Below are positions 52,598 through 62,281 of a stretch of 64,000 nucleotides of DNA, piece by piece. The stretch comes from Actinomadura rifamycini DSM 43936. GTDB lineage: Bacteria > Actinomycetota > Actinomycetes > Streptosporangiales > Streptosporangiaceae. The first letter of the stretch is position 1. Every line of letters starts with the position of its first letter. A program made the translations under genes and the position numbers. The notes beneath the pieces are model-generated. The model was not told where the DNA came from and did no database searches. It worked only from the letters and a program-made list of their open reading frames with translations. Location of the stretch: NCBI RefSeq assembly GCF_000425065.1, contig NZ_AULB01000007.1:248001-312000 (forward strand). Direction: 5' to 3'.

Positions 52598-54262
52598 CTA
52601 CCCGGCCGGGGACGCCTCCAGCCGGACGAACGCGCCCGACCGGCGCACGTAGACCGGGTCGCCGGTGTTCCAGGCCGCGTCCCGCAGCGGCCGCTTGACG
52701 ACCTTGTTCGTCGGGGTGCGGGGCAGCTCCGCCATGACGCGCACGTACCTGGGCGCCTGCTTGGTGCCGAGGTCGGGCTGCCCCGCCAGGAACGCGGCGA
52801 ACGCCGCCGGGTCGAACCGGCGGCCGGGCGCGAGCGTCACCGCCGCCATCACCTGGTCGCCGACCCGCTCGTCCGGGACGGCGTACACCGCGACGTCGGC
52901 GAACGCGTCGAACCGGGCGAGCAGCCGCTCCAGCGGCGCGGCGGCGAAGTTCTCGCCGTCCACCCGGAGCCAGTCGTCGCCGCGCCCGGCGAAGTACCAG
53001 TAGCCGTCGGCGTCGCGGTAGGCGAGGTCGCCCGACCACACCCAGCCGTTCCGGACGCGCTTCGCGGTGGCCTCCGGGTTCCGGTAGTAGCCCTCGAACC
53101 GCGCGGCGCCCCGCGTGTCGACGATCTCGCCGACGGCGTCGTCCGCGTTCACCAGGCGGCCGTGCGCGTCGAACTCGGCGGGCGGGCACTCGCGGAGCGT
53201 CTCCGGGTCGGCGACGATCACGCCCTCCTCGGCGACGCCGAGCGATCCGGGCGGAGTCCCGGGGACGCGGCCGATGCGGATCTCGCCCTCGCTCGACCCG
53301 TAGGAGTCGATGACGGTGCATCCGAACCGGGCGGCGAACGCCTCGATGTCGTGCTGCGCCGCCTCGTTGCCGAACGCGATGCGCAGCGGGTTGTCCGCGT
53401 CGTCCGGCTTCTCCGGGGTCGCGAGGATGTAGTTGAGCGGCTTGCCGACGTAGTTGAAGAACGTGACGCCGTACCGGCGGACGTCCGGGAGGAACCCCGA
53501 CGCGGAGAACCGGCGCCGCAGCACCAGCCGACCGCCGGTGGCGACGGCCGGGGCGACGCCCGCCATCAGCGCGTTCGAGTGGAACATCGGCATCGCGACG
53601 TAGAACACGTCGTCGCGGCCGAGGTTCCGGCGGGCGGCCTGCTGGACGGCGATGCGCCCGAGCCGCCCCTGGCTGCACAGCACGGCCTTCGGCGCGGACG
53701 TCGTCCCGGACGTGAAGATCAGGCAGAACACGGCCGCCGGGTCGTCGCCCGGGACGCCGCCGAGCGGGGCCGTGCGGGCGAGCCGGTCCGCGTGGCCGCC
53801 GCCGTCCACCACCACGACGGGCACGTCCGCGCCGGTCAGCCCGTCGAGCAGCGCCGCGCGCGCCGTCTCGGTGACGACGGCGCCGCAGTCGGTGTGCGCG
53901 ATGTCGCGGGCCAGCTCGGCGCCGCGCCGCGTCGGGTTCAGCTCCACCACCGGCACCCCGGCGAGCGCCGCGCCCAGCAGCCAGAACAGGTGCTCGGGCC
54001 CGTTCTCCAGGAACAGCCCGACATGCCACGGGCCGGGGCCCGCCCCCGCCAGGTCGCGGACGAGCCCGGCGCGCAGCCGCGCCTCCGCGACGACCTCGCG
54101 CCACGTCCACGAGCGGTCCTCGAACGACAGGCCCGTCCGGTCGTCCTCGCCGCGCGCCGCGACCAGCGCGGCGAACGTCCGGTCGTCGGCCGGGCGGTCG
54201 TCGCCCAGCACCCGGCCCTCGCCCGCGCCGGTGCTCCCGCCCGCGCTCCCGTCCCCGGTCAT
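52598..54262 (-). CDS. Acyl-CoA synthetase, FadD17-like (second copy)
   Basis: 554-residue adenylate-forming ligase. It shares the segments of the ligase at 985-2658: CLIFTSGTTSAPKAVLCSQGRL near 215, FSASGFLPDVRRYGVTFFNYVGKPLNYILATPEKPDDADNP near 270, DSYGSSEGEI near 335, GDLAYRDADGYWYFAGRGDDWLRVDGENFAAAPLE near 425, and the terminal RTPTNKVVKRPL with the catalytic Lys. It is closer to FadD17 of M. tuberculosis than the first copy. Divergent from the oligopeptide-type receptor, with a perfect copy of the 15-bp palindrome between them. It probably activates a short or shortened steroid side chain. Confidence 0.92.
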   Translation of the reverse strand: MTGDGSAGGSTGAGEGRVLGDDRPADDRTFAALVAARGEDDRTGLSFEDRSWTWREVVAEARLRAGLVRDLAGAGPGPWHVGLFLENGPEHLFWLLGAALAGVPVVELNPTRRGAELARDIAHTDCGAVVTETARAALLDGLTGADVPVVVVDGGGHADRLARTAPLGGVPGDDPAAVFCLIFTSGTTSAPKAVLCSQGRLGRIAVQQAARRNLGRDDVFYVAMPMFHSNALMAGVAPAVATGGRLVLRRRFSASGFLPDVRRYGVTFFNYVGKPLNYILATPEKPDDADNPLRIAFGNEAAQHDIEAFAARFGCTVIDSYGSSEGEIRIGRVPGTPPGSLGVAEEGVIVADPETLRECPPAEFDAHGRLVNADDAVGEIVDTRGAARFEGYYRNPEATAKRVRNGWVWSGDLAYRDADGYWYFAGRGDDWLRVDGENFAAAPLERLLARFDAFADVAVYAVPDERVGDQVMAAVTLAPGRRFDPAAFAAFLAGQPDLGTKQAPRYVRVMAELPRTPTNKVVKRPLRDAAWNTGDPVYVRRSGAFVRLEASPAG

Positions 54263-54339
54263 GCTCCTCCTCACCCGCCCGGCCGTGCCGGGGCGTCTAC
54301 GCAGGGTCCGGCAGGACGGCCGCGGGCGGCGCCGCCCGA

Positions 54340-54354
54340 TCCCGCTGAGTGGGA
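54340..54354. promoter_or_regulatory. 15-bp palindromic operator, copy 8 (perfect)
   Basis: TCCCGCTGAGTGGGA, a full match to the consensus TCCCRCTSAGYGGGA, 78 bases before the FadD17-like start and 105 before the receptor start. It links the oligopeptide-type importer to the other steroid genes. Confidence 0.65.
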
Positions 54355-54458
54355 CCTGGCGCACCCTCCGCCGCCTGCGCTGTTTATCTCGGTCGCACCT
54401 GCGAAGGCGTTTCGGTCGCGCGGAAAAGCGCGGCCGGGCGGCGGCCACGGGGAGGAAC

Positions 54459-56069
54459 GTGCAGACTTCCACGAGCAGACGGTTCCGGCGCGCCGCCGGG
54501 GCGCTCGCCGTCGCGACGGCGGCGACCGCGTGCGCCTGGCAGTCCGGCGGCGGCGCGGCCCCCGAGGAGGCCCGGCCCGCCGAGTACCGGGTCGGCATGA
54601 TCGGACCGGACCGCGGCGGGACGCCCGTGGACGGCGGCACCCTCACCTTCGCCGCCTACGCCGAGACCGGCCTCCTCGACCCCGCCGAGACGATCGTCGC
54701 CGGGTCCACCGGCGGCGTCGAGATGGCCGCGATCTACGACGTTCTGATGCGCTGGGACCCCGCGAGCGGGGACGTCGTCCCGCAGCTCGCCGAAAGCCTC
54801 GAATCCGGCGACGGCGACACCGCCTGGACGCTGCGGCTCCGCGACGGCGTCACGTTCGGGGACGGCACCGAACTCGACGCGGCCGCCGTCAAGTGGAGCA
54901 TCGAGCGGTACGTGCGCAAGGGCGCCGATGAGGCCGCGCTGTGGAAGGCGAACGTCCGAGCCGTCAGAACACCGGACGAACGCACCGTGGTGTTCGAGCT
55001 CGCGCACCCCTGGCCGACCTTCCCGTTCATGCTGGCCGGCGGACCCGGAATGATCGTCGCCGAGTCGTCCGACGACGGCGAGAAGTTCCGGCCGGTCGGC
55101 GCCGGCCCGTTCGCGTTCGAGCGGTACGCCCCCGACGAGGAGATGCTCCTCAAGGCCCGGGACGACTACTGGGACGGCCGCCCGCACCTCGACCGCGTCC
55201 GGCTCGTCTACGTCGACGACCCCGACGCCGCCCTCGCCACCCTCGACAGCGGGCGCATCCAGGCCGCGTTCCTCCGCGACCCCGTCATCGTCCGGGACGC
55301 CCTCGAAGCCGGCTACTCCGGATTCCTCAACATGGTCGCGCTCGGCAACGTCGCCGTCATCAACGCCACCCCCGGCCACCCCGGCGCCGACCCGCGCGTC
55401 CGGACGGCCATGCACCTCGCCATCCAGCCCGAGGTGATCTACCGGCGCGCGTACCCGGGGACGGGCCTCGCGAGCAACGCGCTGTTCCCCGGGTTCTCCC
55501 GCTGGCACACCGGCGCCGAGCCGCTCCCCTACGACCCGGACCGGGCCCGCGAGCTGCTCGCCGAGGCGAAGGCCGACGGCTACGACGGCAAGGTCACCTG
55601 GCTGGACGCGCAGGACCCCGCGTCCCGCACCACCGCCCTCGCCGCGAAGGCGATGCTGGAGAGCGTCGGCTTCGACGTCGAACTCGACCTCGTCCGGTCC
55701 ATCGCCGACCAGATCACCAAGGTGTCGGTGAAGAAGACCTACGACGTCTCCGGCTGGGGCATCAGCTGGCGCGAGGCCGGCCCGTTCGGGCGGATGTACG
55801 CCACCCTGCACTCCGAAGGCAACCTCACCGTCGGCATGGCCACCACCCCGGAGATGTCCGCGCTCATCGAGGAGCTGCGCGGCGCCGACGGCGAGGAGGC
55901 GCAGCGCGCCGTGATGGGCCGCATCCAGGAGCGGTGGAACCGGGACGTCCCCGCGCTCGTGTTCGGGCCGCAGCCCGAGCTGATCGCGTGGCCCGACCGC
56001 GTGCGCGGCGTCACCGGAACCGTCAACAGCATGGTCCTGCTGGACGACGCGTGGCTCGCGCGGAACTGA
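54459..56069 (+). CDS. ABC transporter substrate-binding protein, family 5 (peptide/nickel type)
   Basis: 536 residues. Signal peptide with Cys25 (TAATACAW, a weak lipobox, so lipid anchoring is probable but not certain). The SBP_bac_5 fold is evident: AYAETGLLDPAETIVAGSTGGVEMAAIYDVLMRWDPASGDVVPQLAESLE, TLRLRDGVTFGDGTELDAAAVKWSIERYVRKG, VRTAMHLAIQPEVIYRRAYPGTGLASNALFP. GTG start after GGGGAGGAAC. First gene of a five-gene importer operon. Such receptors bind peptides, glycosides or other solutes; the steroid context suggests a steroid conjugate or acid, as inference. Confidence 0.9.
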   Translation: MQTSTSRRFRRAAGALAVATAATACAWQSGGGAAPEEARPAEYRVGMIGPDRGGTPVDGGTLTFAAYAETGLLDPAETIVAGSTGGVEMAAIYDVLMRWDPASGDVVPQLAESLESGDGDTAWTLRLRDGVTFGDGTELDAAAVKWSIERYVRKGADEAALWKANVRAVRTPDERTVVFELAHPWPTFPFMLAGGPGMIVAESSDDGEKFRPVGAGPFAFERYAPDEEMLLKARDDYWDGRPHLDRVRLVYVDDPDAALATLDSGRIQAAFLRDPVIVRDALEAGYSGFLNMVALGNVAVINATPGHPGADPRVRTAMHLAIQPEVIYRRAYPGTGLASNALFPGFSRWHTGAEPLPYDPDRARELLAEAKADGYDGKVTWLDAQDPASRTTALAAKAMLESVGFDVELDLVRSIADQITKVSVKKTYDVSGWGISWREAGPFGRMYATLHSEGNLTVGMATTPEMSALIEELRGADGEEAQRAVMGRIQERWNRDVPALVFGPQPELIAWPDRVRGVTGTVNSMVLLDDAWLARN

Positions 56070-56091
56070 ACCGGAGGTGCCGGAGGTGAAC

Positions 56092-57042
56092 GTGCGCGAC
56101 GCGGTGCGACGGCTGGTCGAGCTCGTGCTCGTCCTGCTCGTCGTCAGCACGGGCGCGTTCGCGCTCGTCGACCTGATGCCCGGCGACCCCGCCGTGGCCG
56201 TCCTCGGCGAGGGCCACACGCCCGCCGAGTACCAGGCGCAGCGGGAGGAGATGGGGCTGACCGACCCGCTGCCCGTCCGGTACGCGCGCTGGGTCGGGGA
56301 CGCCGTCACCGGCGACCTCGGCACCTCGTTCGTCCCGCCCTACGACGACGTCGCCGGACGCATCGGCGCCGCCCTCCCGGTCAGCCTCGAACTCGCCGTC
56401 CTCGCGCTGCTCATCGCGCTGGCCGTCGCCGTGCCGCTCGCCATGTGGTCGGCGTACCGCGCCGGCGGACGCGTCGACCGGCTCGTCGGCGCGGGCACGT
56501 TCGCGATCCTGTCGGTGCCGAGCTTCCTCGCCGGGATGCTGCTCATCGCGCTGTTCGCCGAACGGCTCGGCTGGTTCCCCCGGCTCGAATGGGCGCGGCT
56601 GTCCGACGGGATCGGCGACAACCTGTACCACGCGTTCCTGCCCGCGCTGACGATCGCGCTCGTCGAGGTCGCCACGTTCACCCGGGTCCTGCGCGGCGAC
56701 CTCATCGCCACCCTGCGGGAGGACTTCATCCTCGCGTCCCGCGCCAAGGGCATGCCGCCGGTCCACGTGCTGCTGCGGGACGCGCTGCGCCCCTCGTCGT
56801 TCTCCCTCGTCACGCTGCTCGGCGTCAGCCTCGGCAGGCTCGTCGGCAGCACCGTGATCGTCGAGCACCTGTTCGCGCTGCCCGGGATGGGCTCGCTGAT
56901 CATCGGCGCGGCCGACGCCGGGGACGTCCCCACGGTGCAGGGCGCGGTGCTGGTCATCGCCCTCCTCTACGTACTGGTGAACGCGCTGATCGACGCGTCC
57001 TACGGACTCCTCGACCCACGAATCAGGCGGGCCCATGTCTGA
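56092..57042 (+). CDS. ABC permease, DppB-type
   Basis: About 316 residues with six helices. The DppB family order is present: GAFALVDLMPGDPAVAVLG with the extracytoplasmic loop, RLGLTDPLPVRYARWVGDAVTGDLGTSF-like stretch, FILASRAKGMPPVHVLLRDALRP (EAA loop, contact to the ATPase) and IVEHLFALPGMGSLIIGAADAGDVPTVQGAVLVIALLYVLVNALIDASYGLLDPRIR. GTG chosen with GGAGGTGAAC; in-frame GTGs at 56077 and 56086 are also possible. Confidence 0.9.
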   Translation: MRDAVRRLVELVLVLLVVSTGAFALVDLMPGDPAVAVLGEGHTPAEYQAQREEMGLTDPLPVRYARWVGDAVTGDLGTSFVPPYDDVAGRIGAALPVSLELAVLALLIALAVAVPLAMWSAYRAGGRVDRLVGAGTFAILSVPSFLAGMLLIALFAERLGWFPRLEWARLSDGIGDNLYHAFLPALTIALVEVATFTRVLRGDLIATLREDFILASRAKGMPPVHVLLRDALRPSSFSLVTLLGVSLGRLVGSTVIVEHLFALPGMGSLIIGAADAGDVPTVQGAVLVIALLYVLVNALIDASYGLLDPRIRRAHV

Positions 57043-58060
57043 CGCCCCGAAATCCCCCCGGACCGGTTCCCTGCTCACCGGCGCCGCGCTCGCCGTCCCC
57101 GGCCTCGCCGTCCTGGGCGCGTCGGTGACGGTGCTCGCCGGCACCGGATGGCCGCAGCTCGGCGCCGTCCTCGCCGGCCTCGCCGCGACCTACGCCGGCC
57201 TCGACCGCACCGGCCGCGCCCTCTTCGGCCCCGGCTTCGACCTGCTGTTCTGGCTGTGCACCGCGTGGCTGGCCGTCCTGGTGACGGCCGCGGTCCTCGC
57301 GCCGCTGCTGCCGCTCGGCGAGCACCGGGACATCGTCGCGACCCTCGGATCCCCCGGCATGGCCGTCCCCGACCTGTCCACCGCGCACCCCCTCGGCACG
57401 AACAACTTCGGGCTCGACCTGCTCGCCCGCCTCGTCTACGGGGCCCGGTCGTCGCTCGTCGTCGCGCTCGGCGCCGTCCTCATCGGGACGGTCGTCGGCG
57501 GCGCCGTCGGGATCGCCGCGGGCTACCTGCGGCACGCCGACCCGCCCGTCGGCGTCCTCACGAACTCCCTGCTGGCGGTGCCGCCGCTGATCCTGCTGAT
57601 CGCGCTCGGCACCGTGCTCGAACCGACCCTGCCGAACATCGCGATGGCCCTCTCGCTGCTCGCCGTCCCCGGCATGATCCGGATGGCGCGGGCGAACACC
57701 ATCGCGTTCGCGCAGCGCGAGTTCGTCCTGGCCGCCGAACTGCTCGGCGCGTCCCGGTGGCGCGTCGCGACCCGCGAGCTGCTGCCGAACGTCGTCCCGC
57801 CGCTGCTGTCCTACGGCATGGTCATGGTGTCGGTGCTGATCGTCGCGGAGGCGTCGCTGAGCTTCCTCGGGCTCGGCGTGCAGCCGCCCGCCCCGTCCTG
57901 GGGCAACATGATCGCCGAAGGGGAGCAGAACAACGCGTTCACCGACCACCCGCACATCGTGCTCGTCCCCGGCATCACCCTCTTCCTGACCGTCTTCGCG
58001 TTCAACCTCGTCGGCGAGAAGGCCCGCAAGCGGTGGGACCCCCGGCAGGCGAAGCTCTAG
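57035..58060 (+). CDS. ABC permease, DppC-type with extra N-terminal helices
   Basis: 341 residues. The family core ([32 protein letters not shown] near 115, [32 protein letters not shown] as the EAA loop, [23 protein letters not shown] near 275) is preceded by about 90 residues with three extra hydrophobic stretches, longer than the single helix of most DppC proteins. Its start overlaps the DppB stop by 8 bases. Confidence 0.9.
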   Translation: MSDAPKSPRTGSLLTGAALAVPGLAVLGASVTVLAGTGWPQLGAVLAGLAATYAGLDRTGRALFGPGFDLLFWLCTAWLAVLVTAAVLAPLLPLGEHRDIVATLGSPGMAVPDLSTAHPLGTNNFGLDLLARLVYGARSSLVVALGAVLIGTVVGGAVGIAAGYLRHADPPVGVLTNSLLAVPPLILLIALGTVLEPTLPNIAMALSLLAVPGMIRMARANTIAFAQREFVLAAELLGASRWRVATRELLPNVVPPLLSYGMVMVSVLIVAEASLSFLGLGVQPPAPSWGNMIAEGEQNNAFTDHPHIVLVPGITLFLTVFAFNLVGEKARKRWDPRQAKL

Positions 58061-58068
58061 GAGCCACG

Positions 58069-59040
58069 ATGACCCCCCTCCTCACGGTCGAGGACCTGCA
58101 CACCGAGATCGCCACCCCGCGCGGCCCGCTCCGCGCCGTCGACGGCGTCTCCTTCACCGTCCGCGCCGGCGAGATGTTCGGCGTCGTCGGCGAGTCCGGC
58201 TCGGGCAAGTCGGTGCTCGGCCGCACCGTGATGGGCCTCTACACCACCGGCCCCGGCATGACCGTGTCCGGACGCGTCGTGCTGGACGGCACGGACGTGC
58301 ACGCGCTCGCGCCCACCGAGCGCCGCGCGCTGTGGGGGTCCCGCGTCGGCATGGTGTTCCAGGACCCCGGCACCGCCCTCAACCCGGTCAAGAAGGTCGG
58401 CCGGCACCTCACCGAGAGCCTGCGCCGCCACGGCCGCTCCCGCGCCGACGCCCGCGCCGGCGCCGAGGAGCTGCTGCGCCTCGTCGGCATCCCCGAGCCG
58501 CGCCGCCGCCTCGACCAGTACCCGCACGAACTGTCCGGCGGCATGCGGCAGCGCGTCGTCATCGCGATGGCCCTCGCCGGGGAACCCGACCTGCTCATCG
58601 CCGACGAGCCCACCACCGCGCTCGACGTCACCGTGCAGAAGCAGATCCTCGACCTGCTCGGCCGCCTCCAGTCCGAACTCGGCACCGCGATCGTCCTCAT
58701 CAGCCACAACCTCGCCGTCGTCGCGGGCCGCGCCGACCGCGTCGCCGTCATGTACGCGGGCCGCCTCGCCGAACTCGCGCCCGCCCGCCCCCTGTTCGAC
58801 GACCCCCGCCACCCCTACACCGAGGCGCTCCTCGCCTCGATCCCGCACCTGGGCGACCCGCCCCACACGGTCCTGCGGGCGATCGACGGCGCACCGCCGA
58901 ACATGGCGGAACCACCGCCCGGCTGCCGCTTCGCGCCCCGCTGCGGGCACGCCACCGGCGTCTGCCGCACGGACGCCCCGCCGCTCGTCCCGTCGGGCGA
59001 CCGCGCGTTCGCCTGCCACCACCCCCGAGGAGGCGCCTGA
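58069..59040 (+). CDS. ABC ATP-binding protein, DppD-type
   Basis: 323-residue ATPase. Walker A is GESGSGKS, the Q-loop [19 protein letters not shown], signature LSGGMRQRV, Walker [13 protein letters not shown] and H-loop ISHNLAVV. The C-terminal oligopeptide-type extension ends [24 protein letters not shown], a Cys-containing motif that binds a [4Fe-4S] cluster in some members. Begins 9 bases after the DppC stop, GGAGCC before the ATG. Confidence 0.92.
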   Translation: MTPLLTVEDLHTEIATPRGPLRAVDGVSFTVRAGEMFGVVGESGSGKSVLGRTVMGLYTTGPGMTVSGRVVLDGTDVHALAPTERRALWGSRVGMVFQDPGTALNPVKKVGRHLTESLRRHGRSRADARAGAEELLRLVGIPEPRRRLDQYPHELSGGMRQRVVIAMALAGEPDLLIADEPTTALDVTVQKQILDLLGRLQSELGTAIVLISHNLAVVAGRADRVAVMYAGRLAELAPARPLFDDPRHPYTEALLASIPHLGDPPHTVLRAIDGAPPNMAEPPPGCRFAPRCGHATGVCRTDAPPLVPSGDRAFACHHPRGGA

Positions 59041-60002
59041 TGGCCGGAACCGGAACCGCGCACCTGCGCCCCGACGCCGACCCCGTCCTCACCGTCCGCG
59101 ACCTGACCGTCGAGTTCCCCGCGGGACGCGGCACCGTGCACGCCGTCTCCGGCGTCAGCTTCGACCTCCTCGACGGCGAGACCCTCGGCATCCTCGGCGA
59201 GTCCGGCTGCGGCAAGTCCAGCACCGGACGCGCCGTCCTCCAGGCGCCCCCGCCGTCATCGGGCTCGGTCCGCCTCGGCGGCACCGAACTCACCGGACTG
59301 CCCCCCGCGCGCCTCCGCGAGCAGCGCGCGCGCCTGCAGATGATTCTGCAGAACCCGGTCGCCGCGCTGAACCCGCGCCGCCGCGTCCGCGACCTCGTCG
59401 CCGAGGGCCCCGCCATCCGCGGCGAGCGCCCGTCCGCCGACCGCGTCGACGAGGTCCTGCGGTCCGTCGGGCTCGACCCCGCGACCGTCCGGGACCGGCG
59501 GCCGCACGAGCTGTCGGGCGGCCAGTGCCAGCGCGTCTGCATCGCCCGCGCGCTCATGACGGACCCGGACGTCCTCATCTGCGACGAGCCCGTCTCGTCC
59601 CTCGACGTCTCCGTGCAGGCGCAGATCCTGAACCTGCTCGAACGCACCCGCACCGAACGCCGGCTGAGCATGATCTTCATCGCGCACGATCTGGCGGTGG
59701 TCAAGAACGTCAGCGACCGCGTCCTGGTGATGTACCTGGGGAAGGTCTGCGAGGTCGTCCCGTCGTCCGCGCTCGCCACCGAGTCCCGGCACCCGTACAC
59801 GCGCCTGCTCCTCGCGTCCGTCCCCGAAGCGCCCGACACGGCCGCCCCCGCCGCGAACACCGACCCCCCGTCCCCCCTGTCCCCGCCGTCCGGCTGCCGC
59901 TTCCGCACCCGCTGCCCCCTGGCCACCGACCGCTGCGCCACCGAAGAACCCGAACTCCGCGAACACGCCAAGAACCACCACCTCGCCTGCCACCACGCCT
60001 AA
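59040..60002 (+). CDS. ABC ATP-binding protein, DppF-type
   Basis: 320-residue ATPase. Walker A GESGCGKSS, Q-loop MILQNPVAALNPRRRV, signature LSGGQCQRVCIARAL, Walker B LICDEPVSSLDVSVQAQI, H-loop IAHDLAVVKNVSDRVLVMYLGKVCE. C-terminal Cys motif SGCRFRTRCPLATDRCATEEPEL. The start overlaps the DppD stop (TGATG). Last gene of the importer operon, partner of DppD in the heterodimeric motor. Confidence 0.92.
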   Translation: MAGTGTAHLRPDADPVLTVRDLTVEFPAGRGTVHAVSGVSFDLLDGETLGILGESGCGKSSTGRAVLQAPPPSSGSVRLGGTELTGLPPARLREQRARLQMILQNPVAALNPRRRVRDLVAEGPAIRGERPSADRVDEVLRSVGLDPATVRDRRPHELSGGQCQRVCIARALMTDPDVLICDEPVSSLDVSVQAQILNLLERTRTERRLSMIFIAHDLAVVKNVSDRVLVMYLGKVCEVVPSSALATESRHPYTRLLLASVPEAPDTAAPAANTDPPSPLSPPSGCRFRTRCPLATDRCATEEPELREHAKNHHLACHHA

Positions 60003-60057
60003 CTCACCGACACCATCTTCAACGCCTTCGACCCCGACGGCGGCCCTTCGGCGTTTC

Positions 60058-60294
60058 ACGATCGGCCCGGCAGCCGAGGGCAGCAACGAGCACACGCTCG
60101 GGCTGGCCCGGTACGAGGACTACATGCTCGATCTGTGGACGGTCCCTGAGCCCGCCCGGAGTCGGCTGCGCCGGGCCCGCCTCGCACGCGACGTCGGTTC
60201 CGACTAGCCGGTGGAACCCCGCCCGGTCGGCCTGGCCGCGTTCTGCGACGTCCTCGTCCAGCTCGACCGAGTGCGGGCCGTCGCCCTCCGCTGA
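60058..60294 (+). pseudogene. Decayed gene of unknown identity
   Basis: One frame reads TIGPAAEGSNEHTLGLARYE and DYMLDLWTVPEPARSRLRRA up to a TAG at 60205-60207, then without a frame change PVEPRPVGLAAFCDVLVQLD until TGA at 60292. The even composition on both sides of the stop suggests a gene broken by the TAG. The stretch before it (LTDTIFNAFDPDGGPSAFHD, from 60003, in another frame) may be its displaced N-terminal part. I do not recognise the family. Nothing else was found in 60003-60347. Confidence 0.4.
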
Positions 60295-60347
60295 CCCCCG
60301 ATCCGCCTGGACTCGTGCTCCATGCCACCCCGGCGGCGGGGCGGGGG

Positions 60348-61136
60348 TCAGTGGGCCGCGCGGTTGAAGCGGTACTTCGACCACAGGTAGCCGGCGACCG
60401 TGACGCCGGCGCACCAGGCGACGGCCTGGACGCCGCTGTCGCCGATCCGGTCGCCCATGAGGAGGCCGCGCAGGGTCTCGGTGAGGGGCGTGAAGGGCTG
60501 GTACTCGGCGAACCAGCGCAGCGCGGTGGGCATCGTGTCGGTCGGGACGAAGCCGCTGCCGAAGAACGGCAGGAGCAGCAGGATCATCGGGGAGTTGCTG
60601 GCGCTCTCGACGGTCTTGGCGGCGAGGCCCAGCCCCACCGCCAGCCAGGTGAGGGCGAGCGCGGTCCCGGTGACCAGGCCCGCCGCGGCGAGCCACTCGA
60701 CCGGGGACGCGTCCGGCCGGAAGCCGATCGCGAAGGCGACGCCGACGACGACCACGATGCCCAGCAGGGCTTGGACGACGCTGGCGATCACGTGCCCGGT
60801 GAGCACCGACGGGCGCCAGATCGCCATGGTGCGGAAGCGGTCGACGATGCCCTCGGTCATGTCCATGGCGACCGAGATGGCGGTGCCCTGCGCGGTGGCG
60901 GCCATCGCCATCAGGATGAGGCCGGGCGCCACGTAGTCGACGTAGGCGCCGCGCCCGCCGGAGCCGCCCCCGATACCGTCGCCGAGGGTGCCGCCGAAGA
61001 CGTAGACGAACAGCAGCAGGAAGACCACAGGCATGCCGACGAGCATCACCGTCAACGACGGGTAGCGCAGCATCCGCCGGAGCTGGCGGCGCAGCATCGT
61101 CGTCGTGTCGGTCAGGGAGTGGGTCACGGTGCTCAT
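60348..61136 (-). CDS. ABC-2 type permease, DrrB-like
   Basis: 262 residues, six helices. DrrB-type features: LRYPSLTVMLVGMPVVFLLLFVYVFGGTLG near 25, VAPGLILMAMAATAQGTAISVAMDMTEGIVDRFRTMAIWRPSVLTGHV near 70-115, MILLLLPFFGSGFVPTDTMPTALRWFAEYQPFTPLTETLRGLLMG near 185. It probably exports a drug or lipid together with the ATPase; the ATG overlaps the ATPase stop (ATGA), so the two are coupled. Confidence 0.92.
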   Translation of the reverse strand: MSTVTHSLTDTTTMLRRQLRRMLRYPSLTVMLVGMPVVFLLLFVYVFGGTLGDGIGGGSGGRGAYVDYVAPGLILMAMAATAQGTAISVAMDMTEGIVDRFRTMAIWRPSVLTGHVIASVVQALLGIVVVVGVAFAIGFRPDASPVEWLAAAGLVTGTALALTWLAVGLGLAAKTVESASNSPMILLLLPFFGSGFVPTDTMPTALRWFAEYQPFTPLTETLRGLLMGDRIGDSGVQAVAWCAGVTVAGYLWSKYRFNRAAH

Positions 61137-62074
61137 CGCTGGGGCTCCTTGTCGTGCCGGCCGGTGAGGGTGAGGAAGACGTCGTCGAGGTCGGGGGTGT
61201 GCACGGACATCTCCGCCACGTCGATCGCCAGGTCGTCGAGGCGGGCGAACAGGTCCCGCATCGAGCGGACGCCGCCGTCGCTCGGGACCCGCAGGGACAG
61301 GCCGTCCTCGCCGAGGGCGGCGTCGGCCAGGGCGCCGACGGCGGCGGAGACGGCGGCCGGGTCGGCGAACCGCAGCAGGATGTGGCCGCCGGGGATGAGG
61401 CGCTTGAGCTCGTCGGCGGTGCCCTCGGCGATCAGCCGCCCGCCGTCGAGGAGCGCGATCCGGTCGGCGAGCTGGTCGGCCTCCTCCAGGTACTGGGTGG
61501 TGAGGAAGATCGTGACGCCGCCCGCGACGAGGTCCCGGATGGTCCGCCACATGGTGCGGCGGCTGCGGGGGTCGAGGCCGGTGGTGGGCTCGTCGAGGAA
61601 GATCACGGCCGGGTCCCCCACCAGCGTCATCGCCAGGTCGAGTCTGCGCCGCATGCCGCCGGAGTAGGTGCTCGCCGGCTTCCGGCCCGCTTCCACCAGG
61701 TCGAACCGCTCCAGCAGCTCGTCGGCGCGGCGCCGGGACGCCGCCCGGCCGAGATGGTGGAGGTCGCCCATCAGGGCCAGGTTCTCCCGCCCGGTCAGCA
61801 GGTTGTCCACCGCCGAGTACTGGCCCGTGACGCCGATCGCGGCGCGCACCGCGTCGGCGTCCCGGGCGGGGTCGTGCCCGGCGATCCGCAGCTCGCCGCC
61901 GTCCGCGGGGATCAGCGTGGACAGGATCTTGACCATGGTCGTCTTCCCGGCCCCGTTCGGGCCGAGCAGCGAGAAGATCGTTCCCCTGGCGACCCGCAGG
62001 TCGATGCCGTCGAGCACGACCTTGTCGCCGTACGACTTGCGCAAGCCGGTGACCGTGATGGCCGGTTCCGTCAT
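61133..62074 (-). CDS. ABC exporter ATP-binding protein, DrrA-like
   Basis: 313 residues. Walker A GPNGAGKTTMVK, Q-loop VTGQYSAVDNLLTGRENLALMG (the Q in GQYSAVD is typical of DrrA), signature YSGGMRRRLDLAMTLVG, Walker B VIFLDEPTTGLDPRSR, H-loop TTQYLEEADQLADRIALLDGG. The C-terminal DrrA domain has VAEMSVHTPDLDDVFLTLTG. Drug-resistance-type exporter in the daunorubicin subfamily. ATG with GGAGAGTAATC. Confidence 0.93.
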   Translation of the reverse strand: MTEPAITVTGLRKSYGDKVVLDGIDLRVARGTIFSLLGPNGAGKTTMVKILSTLIPADGGELRIAGHDPARDADAVRAAIGVTGQYSAVDNLLTGRENLALMGDLHHLGRAASRRRADELLERFDLVEAGRKPASTYSGGMRRRLDLAMTLVGDPAVIFLDEPTTGLDPRSRRTMWRTIRDLVAGGVTIFLTTQYLEEADQLADRIALLDGGRLIAEGTADELKRLIPGGHILLRFADPAAVSAAVGALADAALGEDGLSLRVPSDGGVRSMRDLFARLDDLAIDVAEMSVHTPDLDDVFLTLTGRHDKEPQR

Positions 62075-62124
62075 GATTACTCTCCGTGTTCACCGATGGG
62101 GACGAGAGGTCCGCAGGCGGCCGG

Positions 62125-62145
62125 GACCGACGCGCGACGTCGGTC
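62125..62145. promoter_or_regulatory. Inverted repeat upstream of the exporter genes
   Basis: GACCGACG and CGTCGGTC, perfect 8-bp arms around CGCGA, 51 bases upstream of the ATPase start. An operator in promoter position or a leader hairpin. Confidence 0.4.
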
Positions 62146-62224
62146 GTCCCCTGCCTCTGCCGGTCGGGTGTGTGTATGTGTTGTCGGTGCTTAGGCCGGC
62201 CCGGACGCCGCCAGCCAGTAATGC

Positions 62225-62281
62225 CGGACGGTCTATTCCGCCCCGGACGGTCTAAGTGGCGTCGGGCGGTCTAAGTGGTGC
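62225..62281. repeat. Three 19-bp tandem repeats
   Basis: CGGACGGTCTA begins at 62225 and 62244 and CGGGCGGTCTA at 62263, a precise 19-base period; the last two units continue AAGTGG. They lie 150 bases upstream of the exporter ATPase. Iteron-like protein-binding sites or a residue of an old repeat are both possible. Confidence 0.55.
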
